DNA of 11,919 nucleotides from an uncultured Clostridia bacterium (GTDB lineage Bacteria; Bacillota; Clostridia; Oscillospirales; Ruminococcaceae), in assembly GCA_946613705.1 (NCBI GenBank), contig CAMOFU010000058.1, forward strand, positions 1 through 11,919, given 5' to 3'. Below, one piece after another: positions 7,106 to 11,919 of this stretch. Under the pieces are notes generated by a model. That model did not search any database and was not told the origin of the DNA. It saw only the letters and a list, made by a program, of their open reading frames with translations. Every line of letters begins with the position of its first letter. The first letter of the stretch is position 1. The translations under genes and the position numbers were made by a program.

Positions 7106-7146
7106 GCAAACACAGAGGATCAAATAAGTCTGAAGGAGAATAGTTT

Positions 7147-7722
7147 ATGGAAACCAAGTCTATTATGATAGTCGGCGTCGGCGGACAGGGTTCGCTGCTG
7201 GCATCAAGGATAATCGGAAACGTGCTGCTTTCGCAGGGCTTTGAGGTAAAGGTCAGCGAGGTACACGGCATGAGCCAGAGAGGCGGCTCGGTAGTTACTT
7301 ATGTCAAGTACGGCGATGAGGTCAATTCCCCCGTCATCGTCAAGGGCGAGGCGGATATCATCATCAGCTTTGAGCAGCTCGAGGCTGCACGCTGGCTGCC
7401 GTATCTGAAAAAGGGCGGCCACCTCGTGACCTCCACCCAGCAGATAGACCCGATGCCCGTTATCAACGGCGCGGCTGTCTATCCCGATGATATAATCGAA
7501 AAGATAAAGGCTCAGGGTGCAGATGTCATCGCCGTCGATGCGCTGACGCTCGCCGAGCAGGCAGGCACCGCAAAGGCTTCAAACGTCGTGCTCATGGGCG
7601 TTGTATCCACAAAGATGCCCTTTGACGAGAGCGTATGGCAGGCAGCACTCGAGCAGTGCGTGCCCGCTAAGTTCTTAGAGCTCAACAAGAAGGCCTTCGC
7701 GCTCGGAAGAGCCGCACAGTGA
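7147..7722 (+). CDS. iorB: Indolepyruvate ferredoxin oxidoreductase, beta subunit
   Basis: This is the 191-residue small subunit of the IorAB complex, corresponding to the gamma-type domain of pyruvate:ferredoxin oxidoreductases that packs against the thiamine-diphosphate subunit. Visible markers are GVGGQGS near the N-terminus (10-16), VSEVHGMSQRGGSV (36-49) and the ADIIISFEQLEAARWLPYLKKGG segment in the middle, all characteristic of IorB. It starts at 7147 after a strong AAGGAGAA ribosome site, 41 nt downstream of iorA, so the two subunits come from one message. Length is normal for the family. Nothing appears truncated or degenerate. Confidence 0.96.
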   Translation: METKSIMIVGVGGQGSLLASRIIGNVLLSQGFEVKVSEVHGMSQRGGSVVTYVKYGDEVNSPVIVKGEADIIISFEQLEAARWLPYLKKGGHLVTSTQQIDPMPVINGAAVYPDDIIEKIKAQGADVIAVDALTLAEQAGTAKASNVVLMGVVSTKMPFDESVWQAALEQCVPAKFLELNKKAFALGRAAQ

Positions 7723-7744
7723 TACCTGATTTCAAATACCAAGG

Positions 7745-7775
7745 CAGCACGGTCCGTGCGGGGCACGGACTGCTG
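7745..7775 (+). repeat. Stable intercistronic hairpin between iorB and paaK
   Basis: An 8-bp perfect G+C-rich stem (GTCCGTGC 7752-7759 with GCACGGAC 7763-7770, 3-nt loop) is extended by five more pairs (CAGCA 7745-7749 with TGCTG 7771-7775) across a 2-nt bulge. No T-run follows, so it is unlikely to terminate. A barrier to 3'-to-5' decay or a processing site setting iorAB versus paaK levels is plausible. Confidence 0.55.
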
Positions 7776-7803
7776 ACATACCCGAAAAGGAGTTGATGTA
7801 CCA

Positions 7804-9111
7804 ATGGGCAATTATTGGAACGAAGAGATCGAATGTATGGAGCCCGAGAAGATGCGTGCTTTGCAGAGCGAGCGGCTCGTTAAGCAGGTCAGGCACGTCT
7901 GGGACAATGTTCCGTACTACCGAAAGAAAATGGAAGAAAAGGGCGTTACCCCCGATGATATCAAGGGGATAGAGGATCTGCACAAGCTGCCGTTCCTCTC
8001 AAAGGCCGACCTGAGAGATGCATACCCGTTCGGACTGCTGGCAAAGCCGCTCTCCGACTGCGTGCGCATACACTCCACGAGCGGCACTACGGGCAAGAGA
8101 GTGGTCGCATTCTACACACAGCATGATTTAGACCTCTGGAACGACTGCACCGCAAGAGCTATCACCGCTGCGGGAGGCACCAAGGACGACGTGGTACAGG
8201 TGTGCTACGGCTACGGCCTGTTCACGGGCGGCGCGGGGCTCGACGGCGGCTCACACAAGATCGGCTGCCTTACTCTGCCCATGTCCTCGGGCAATACCGA
8301 AAGGCAGATACAGTTCATGGAGGATCTCGGCGCGACGATCATCTGCTGCACTCCCTCCTATGCCGCATATATCGGCGAGACCGTGAAGAAGATGGGCAAG
8401 TCTCCCGACGACCTCAAGCTCAAGGCGGGCATCTTCGGCGCAGAGCCGTGGACAGAGGAAATGAGGCAGGAGATCGAGAAGAGCCTCGGCATCAAGGCAT
8501 ATGACATCTACGGTCTGACCGAGATAAGCGGCCCGGGTGTATCCTTCGAGTGCGAGTGCCAGACGGGTATGCATATAAATGAGGATCACTTCATCGCAGA
8601 GATAATCAATCCCGAAACGGGCGAGCCGCTGCCCGACGGCACCAAGGGCGAGCTGGTGTTCACGGCACTCACCAAGGAAGCCTTCCCGATGCTGAGATAC
8701 CGCACACGCGATATCTGTGTGCTCACACGCGGCAAGTGCAAGTGCGGCAGAACGCTCGTAAAGATGGCGAAGCCTATGGGCCGCTCGGACGATATGCTGA
8801 TAATCCGCGGAGTGAACGTGTTCCCGTCGCAGATCGAGTCGGTGCTGATGAAGATGAGCAATGCCAGCCCGAACTATCAGATCGTGGTCGGCAGAGAGAA
8901 CAACAACGATACCTTTGAGATCCGCGTCGAGCTGACAGAGGAGATGTTCTCGGATACTATCCGCTCCATCGAGGAGCTGGAGCGCAAGATCGCGGCAGAT
9001 ATGCATACCGTGCTCGGCATCAAGGCAAAGATCAGGCTCGTTGAGCCGAACTCTATCCCCCGCTCCGAGGGCAAGGCAAAGCGCGTTATAGACACGAGGA
9101 ATCTGGTATAA
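7804..9111 (+). CDS. paaK: Phenylacetate-CoA ligase (AMP-forming)
   Basis: This enzyme joins phenylacetate or a related aryl acid to CoA, using ATP and releasing AMP and pyrophosphate. At 435 residues it matches the PaaK family of adenylate-forming ligases. Motifs in order: PYY near the N-terminus (37-39), the ATP-binding loop STSGTTGK (91-98), YGYGLFTGGAG (135-145), GAEPW (212-216), YGLTEISGPG (236-245), RTRD (300-303), GRSDDMLIIRGVNVFPSQIE (326-345), and the C-terminal PRSEGKAKRV (419-428) with the likely catalytic lysine. Cysteines at 250/252 and in the CKCGR segment (312-316) form a pattern seen in anaerobe homologues and may bind metal (inference). The start at 7804 follows AAGGAG with an 11-nt spacer. 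Encoded next to IorAB, it probably supplies or drains aryl-CoA; the natural substrate (phenyl-, hydroxyphenyl- or indoleacetate) cannot be read from sequence. Confidence 0.93.
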   Translation: MGNYWNEEIECMEPEKMRALQSERLVKQVRHVWDNVPYYRKKMEEKGVTPDDIKGIEDLHKLPFLSKADLRDAYPFGLLAKPLSDCVRIHSTSGTTGKRVVAFYTQHDLDLWNDCTARAITAAGGTKDDVVQVCYGYGLFTGGAGLDGGSHKIGCLTLPMSSGNTERQIQFMEDLGATIICCTPSYAAYIGETVKKMGKSPDDLKLKAGIFGAEPWTEEMRQEIEKSLGIKAYDIYGLTEISGPGVSFECECQTGMHINEDHFIAEIINPETGEPLPDGTKGELVFTALTKEAFPMLRYRTRDICVLTRGKCKCGRTLVKMAKPMGRSDDMLIIRGVNVFPSQIESVLMKMSNASPNYQIVVGRENNNDTFEIRVELTEEMFSDTIRSIEELERKIAADMHTVLGIKAKIRLVEPNSIPRSEGKAKRVIDTRNLV

Positions 9112-9617
9112 TGAGCCTTGGAGTATTGTTCGCGGTGCCCGAGGAAACGGTGGAGCATATCCGCAGCCTGCCTATGGCAGAGCGCCCGAGGTATATCTCG
9201 GAGGAGCTTGAGGAGCTTTACTTTGAGGACTATCCCGAGCGGACGGCGGAGCTTGACAAGTCGTGGGACGCGATACACCGCGCACTGACCGACGGCTCGC
9301 TCTGCTTTGACTGCGGGGGATACCCATTGGGCGGCGTGATACTGGGCGGAGAGCTGCTCTACTATGACGGCGAGGAGTTCGACGATTATATCATCACCGC
9401 CAAGCCGCCCGAGCAGACCGCCCGACTCACAGAGGAGCTCGAGGGGCTGACAAAGGCGAAGTTCAGACGCGGCTACAGGCTGATAGACGAGAGCTATCCC
9501 GAGCCGCTCTCCGACGAGGATATGGAGTATTCGTGGGAGTACCTTCAGGACGCGGTGCCGTTTTTCAGGCACGCTGCCAAAATGGGACTGTGGGTGCTGT
9601 TCACGGCAGACCAGTGA
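9111..9617 (+). CDS. DUF1877 / YfbM-family protein
   Basis: This 168-residue, strongly acidic soluble protein resembles the YfbM (DUF1877) family in length (about 167 aa) and in form: an MSLG-type start, a helical region with RYISEELEELYFED, an L-DKSWDAIHRAL-DG segment at about 48-61, a GGYPLGGVILGGELLYYD strand/turn region at about 68-85, and a C-terminal YL-DAVPFFRHAAKMGLWVLFTAD. The family has no established biochemical role. Its ATG shares one base with the paaK stop codon (TAATG), so it is translationally coupled to paaK, although no function in aryl-acid metabolism is known for this family. The coding sequence is richer in G+C at third positions and in GAG/CTC-type codons than iorA. Assignment to the family is fairly confident; function is not. 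Confidence 0.8.
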   Translation: MSLGVLFAVPEETVEHIRSLPMAERPRYISEELEELYFEDYPERTAELDKSWDAIHRALTDGSLCFDCGGYPLGGVILGGELLYYDGEEFDDYIITAKPPEQTARLTEELEGLTKAKFRRGYRLIDESYPEPLSDEDMEYSWEYLQDAVPFFRHAAKMGLWVLFTADQ

Positions 9618-9690
9618 CAGGCTTACCTCCTCGGTAAAAGGCAAACGGGAAAAACCGCGTAGTATCTATATTTGTAATGAAAGATCAAAA

Positions 9691-9727
9691 ACGGTCGCAG
9701 GGTGCCTTCGGGCACTCAGAGCACCGT
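9691..9727 (+). promoter_or_regulatory. UUCG-capped leader stem-loop before the ACT-domain gene
   Basis: A 7-bp stem with one G-U pair (9700-9706 with 9711-9717) is closed by a TTCG tetraloop, the most stable class of RNA hairpin. An outer helix, ACGGT (9691-9695) with ACCGT (9723-9727), encloses it. The structure ends 3 nt before the GGGAG ribosome site (9731-9735), so it could affect translation or mRNA stability. The 127-nt gap (9618-9744) contains no clear promoter or terminator. Confidence 0.5.
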
Positions 9728-9744
9728 GTTGGGAGTGAATCATC

Positions 9745-10176
9745 ATGGCAGTAAAGCAGTTATCAATTTTTGCAGAGAACCGCCCCGGGCGGCTTTCAAA
9801 CATCACGCATCTGCTCGCAGTCAACGGGATAAATATCCGTGCGATGAGCGTTGCGGACACTAAGGATTTCGGTATCCTCCGTCTTATCGTAAACGATGCC
9901 GACAAGGCAGTTGCAGCGCTCAGAGAGGGCGGCTGCGCGGTAACGCTCACCAATGTTCTGGCAATACGCATAGAGGACAGACCGGGCGGGCTCGCAGCGG
10001 CGATGCAGGTGCTTTACGATAACAACGTAAGCGTAGAGTATATGTATTCCGCATTTGTCAGCGAGAAAAGCGAGGAGGCTTATCTTATCCTCCGTGCCGA
10101 CAGCAATGAGGCAGCAGAGCAGGCATTTGAGGGCAGATACAAGCTGCTCACTCAGGAAGAGCTGCTGAATATGTGA
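9745..10176 (+). CDS. Double ACT-domain amino-acid-binding protein
   Basis: Two ACT domains make up almost the whole 143-residue protein. The first begins KQLSIFAENRPGRLSNIT (4-21) followed by GINIRAMSV; the second begins LAIRIEDRPGGLAAAMQVL (72-90) followed by NVSVEYMYSAF. The RPGxL loops are the usual ligand-contacting elements. ACT domains bind amino acids and confer feedback control; free-standing double-ACT proteins of this size commonly neighbour iorAB and paaK in anaerobes, and I infer sensing of an aromatic amino acid or a related product. There is no DNA-binding or catalytic domain, so it would have to act on another protein. The ATG at 9745 has a GGGAG site 9 nt upstream. It is the last gene before the terminator at 10218-10259 and may be cotranscribed from the iorA promoter. 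Confidence 0.9.
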   Translation: MAVKQLSIFAENRPGRLSNITHLLAVNGINIRAMSVADTKDFGILRLIVNDADKAVAALREGGCAVTLTNVLAIRIEDRPGGLAAAMQVLYDNNVSVEYMYSAFVSEKSEEAYLILRADSNEAAEQAFEGRYKLLTQEELLNM

Positions 10177-10217
10177 CCGCAGCATAAGCATAACGGCCAG
10201 ACAAAATAGACAGAAAT

Positions 10218-10259
10218 AAGCTCCGCCGCGGACCGAGCAGGGTCCGTGACGGAGCTTTT
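10218..10259 (+). terminator. Terminator of the iorA-to-ACT operon, possibly bidirectional
   Basis: An outer 8-bp stem (10218-10225 with 10250-10257) and an inner 8-bp stem (10227-10234 with 10241-10248, one G-U pair) stack across a C-A mismatch with a 6-nt loop, followed by TTTT. It starts 41 nt after the ACT gene stop. The convergent cstA-type gene ends at 10298, and the same structure may stop its transcript from the other side, although the minus-strand U-tract is poor. Confidence 0.85.
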
Positions 10260-10297
10260 GCTTGCTTGTGATACCGATCATCGTTATATCGGGCAGC

Positions 10298-11737
10298 CTA
10301 CATATCGGGCTCGGCATTGCGGGGCTTGTGCATATAGACATTCAGCTCGTACAGATACTGGATAAACAGCACCGCAGAGAAGGCTGCGCCCGCAAGATAG
10401 CATATCCACCCCGTAAGGCCGAAGCCCTCGTTTGCCATGAGGATATAGGTCAGGCTCACCGCCGACATGAATGCGGCAGGCAGCGCGGTTATCAGAGAGT
10501 AATACGGCCGCTTCGCGTTTTTCAGCAGATACGAGGTCGCCACCCAGAGCGCGATCATCGCAAGCGTCTGGTTGCTCCACGAGAAATATCTCCACAGCAC
10601 ATCAAAGTTCACCATAGTGAGCAGCGCTCCCGCACCGAGCAGCGGGATCGTTAAGATCATGCGGTTTTTGAACTTCTTCTGCTTCAGCCCCGTCCACTCG
10701 GCAAGGATAAGCCTTGCACTGCGGAAGGCGGTATCTCCCGAGGTGATCGGGCATATGACCACGCCGACGATCGCAAGGACACCGCCGACAGTGCCGAGCA
10801 TCTCCTTGCAGATCTCGTAGACCGTTCCCGACTGACCGTTCAGAGCCAGCGCCTCGTCGAGCATCTGTGTCCCGCCGTAAAATGCAACACCCGCAGCAGC
10901 CCACACGAGCGCTATGACCGATTCCATGATCATGGCTCCGTAGAATACCTTTCTGCCGTCCCTCTCACTCGTGATGCACTTGGCCATCATCGGCGACTGG
11001 GTCGCGTGAAAGCCCGAGATAGCTCCGCAGGCAACTGTTATGAACATGAACGGCCATACGGGAAGATCATCGGGGTGAAGATCGGCAAGGGTGATCTCGG
11101 GGATAGTGTATTCGGGCAGGAAGATAAGACCGCCCGCTATGCTTACCGCCATCACGATCAGCACCACGCCGAACACGGGGTAAAGCCTGCCGATTATCTT
11201 GTCGATCGGCATGAGCGTCGCCAGCAGATAGTACACAAGGATAACTACTATCCAGAAACCCTTTGAAAGTGCGTCGGGCGTGAGCCTTGCGATGAGCGCC
11301 GCGGGGCTCGTCACAAAAACAGTGCCCGTAAGCAGAAGCAGAAGCACCGAGAACACGCGCATTATGTACAGCGCAGGCTTGCCGAGATACTTGCCCGAAA
11401 GCTCGGCGATCGAAGCACCCTTGTTCCGCTCCGAGATCATGCCGCCCATATAGTCGTGGACAGCACCCCCCAGTATAGCACCGAATACTATCCACAGGAA
11501 CACCACGGGGCCGAAGCAGGCTCCCATAAGCGCACCGAAAATAGGCCCCGTGCCCGCTATGTTGAGCAGCTGGATCAGCACAGCCTTCCAGGTCTTGACA
11601 GGCATATAGTCAACACCGTCGTTCTCCGATACCGCAGGCGTTACACGGTCATCGGGCGCAAAGACCCGCTCGGTCAGCCTGCCGTAAAAAATGTAGCCCA
11701 GCACAAGCACAACAAGTGCTGAAATGAATGAGATCAT
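10298..11737 (-). CDS. CstA-family carbon starvation / peptide or pyruvate transporter
   Basis: This is a 479-residue polytopic inner-membrane transporter of the CstA (carbon starvation protein A) family. Enterobacterial relatives CstA and BtsT (about 700 aa) take up peptides and pyruvate; this is the shorter form common in Firmicutes. Recognisable motifs are NIAGTGPIFGA (59-69), VHDYMGGMISER (93-104), SGFHATQSPMMAKCI (241-255), ICPITSGDTAFRSARL (328-343) and RYFSWSNQTLA (383-393), spaced between about a dozen hydrophobic segments. The start at 11737 is preferred: it has an AAGGTG ribosome site, while an in-frame ATG at 11770 lies within 20 bp of the -10 box and has no ribosome site. The gene converges on the ACT gene and has its own promoter. 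Substrate (pyruvate or peptides) is unresolved from sequence. Confidence 0.93.
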   Translation of the reverse strand: MISFISALVVLVLGYIFYGRLTERVFAPDDRVTPAVSENDGVDYMPVKTWKAVLIQLLNIAGTGPIFGALMGACFGPVVFLWIVFGAILGGAVHDYMGGMISERNKGASIAELSGKYLGKPALYIMRVFSVLLLLLTGTVFVTSPAALIARLTPDALSKGFWIVVILVYYLLATLMPIDKIIGRLYPVFGVVLIVMAVSIAGGLIFLPEYTIPEITLADLHPDDLPVWPFMFITVACGAISGFHATQSPMMAKCITSERDGRKVFYGAMIMESVIALVWAAAGVAFYGGTQMLDEALALNGQSGTVYEICKEMLGTVGGVLAIVGVVICPITSGDTAFRSARLILAEWTGLKQKKFKNRMILTIPLLGAGALLTMVNFDVLWRYFSWSNQTLAMIALWVATSYLLKNAKRPYYSLITALPAAFMSAVSLTYILMANEGFGLTGWICYLAGAAFSAVLFIQYLYELNVYMHKPRNAEPDM

Positions 11738-11782
11738 AACCTTCACCTTTCCGTTCAAGCAAAATGACATATATATAATTTA

Positions 11783-11811
11783 ATTATACACCATATGTGC
11801 AGTATAGTCAA
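11783..11811 (-). promoter_or_regulatory. Sigma-A-type promoter of the cstA-family gene
   Basis: On the minus strand, TTGACT (complement of 11806-11811) and a perfect TATAAT (complement of 11783-11788) are spaced by 17 bp. Predicted start is near 11776, giving a leader of about 40 nt before the ATG at 11737. This also argues against translation from the upstream ATG at 11770. Confidence 0.87.
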
Positions 11812-11825
11812 TCACCTTTTGTTAA

Positions 11826-11838
11826 TTATCATTGATAA
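11826..11838. promoter_or_regulatory. Perfect 13-bp palindrome upstream of the cstA-type promoter
   Basis: TTATCA and TGATAA flank a single central base, forming a perfect palindrome 15 bp upstream of the -35 element. The position suits an activator or repressor site. It does not match the CcpA cre consensus (no central CG). Confidence 0.5.
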
Positions 11839-11840
11839 AA

Positions 11841-11868
11841 CACAGCCGTGATGCAGTATACGGCAGTG
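11841..11868. repeat. Second inverted repeat upstream of the cstA-family gene
   Basis: CACAGCCGT (11841-11849) and ACGGCAGTG (11860-11868) are complementary except for one A-A mismatch, around a 10-nt centre. It adjoins the 13-bp palindrome. The rest of the edge region (11869-11919) shows no gene or clear signal; this dyad could belong to cstA control or to an unseen gene to the right. Confidence 0.4.
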
Positions 11869-11919
11869 TAAATTTTTTGTGAACAGTCCGCAGCAGCAGC
11901 TCAAGATATTGGATTTGTT

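Noticed and set aside
6026..7123. 365-codon open frame antisense to iorA
   Set aside because: It lies wholly opposite a clear iorA coding region, has no recognisable motifs and no ribosome site. Long antisense frames are expected from this codon bias.
8251..9644. Two antisense frames of over 250 codons opposite paaK and the YfbM-like gene
   Set aside because: They mirror well-supported plus-strand genes, show low-complexity Leu/Arg/His/Ala-rich composition and no family features.
9640..9665. ACCGCG motif resembling the core of a T-box leader before the ACT gene
   Set aside because: The available leader is only 127 nt, too short for a T-box Stem I plus antiterminator, and the conserved GGTGG context and a following terminator are missing.
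11738..11770. Upstream in-frame ATG of the cstA-family gene at 11770
   Set aside because: It lies only about 13 bp from the -10 box and near the predicted transcription start, has no ribosome site, and the residues it would add do not match the family's N-terminus.
11833..11865. Possible rightward promoter (TTGATA with an AT-rich element 17-19 bp downstream)
   Set aside because: No acceptable -10 hexamer at proper spacing; only AGTATA is present, and no gene start is visible before the window ends.

Overview
The window reads as ordinary chromosome from a low-oxygen, Gram-positive Clostridia-type bacterium, most like Ruminococcus or a relative in the Oscillospiraceae. This rests on an oxygen-sensitive indolepyruvate:ferredoxin oxidoreductase, RNase Y, a DUF6171 protein (a small family I associate with Firmicutes), strong AAGGAG-type ribosome sites and textbook sigma-A promoters. 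Genus-level placement is inference. I see no transposase, phage gene, tRNA, rRNA or CRISPR array.

Layout. (1) Positions 89-3203, minus strand: a four-gene operon read right to left. It encodes a polytopic O-antigen ligase/polymerase-like protein, a cysteine-rich DUF6171 protein, a membrane-anchored TPR-like protein and a COG2426 small membrane exporter, and ends at an intrinsic terminator at 39-64. (2) Positions 3325-4893, minus: rny (RNase Y), with its own terminator (3268-3303), a strong promoter (5071-5099) and a leader of about 170 nt. (3) Positions 4894-5377: an AT-rich divergent control region with a consensus promoter at each end and inverted repeats between them. (4) Positions 5378-10176, plus: iorA, iorB, paaK, a DUF1877/YfbM-type gene and a double-ACT-domain gene, closed by a terminator at 10218-10259. 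(5) Positions 10298-11737, minus: a short-form CstA-family carbon-starvation/peptide or pyruvate transporter, convergent with the ACT gene. It has a consensus promoter and two upstream palindromic sites at the right edge.

How the genes work together. PaaK makes aryl-CoA thioesters from aryl acids, and IorAB interconverts arylpyruvates and aryl-CoAs with ferredoxin and CO2. Together they can link phenylacetate or indoleacetate to phenylpyruvate or indolepyruvate, either for aromatic amino acid synthesis by reductive carboxylation (known physiologically in rumen ruminococci) or in the oxidative, energy-yielding direction. The ACT protein is a plausible amino-acid sensor for this module. The YfbM-like gene starts inside the paaK stop codon and its role is unknown.

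The core functions are known families. The least explained parts are the envelope-type operon on the left (ligase-like protein with Tyr in place of the conserved His, DUF6171, TPR, COG2426), the YfbM coupling to paaK, and several RNA or operator structures. I found no convincing wholly new system.
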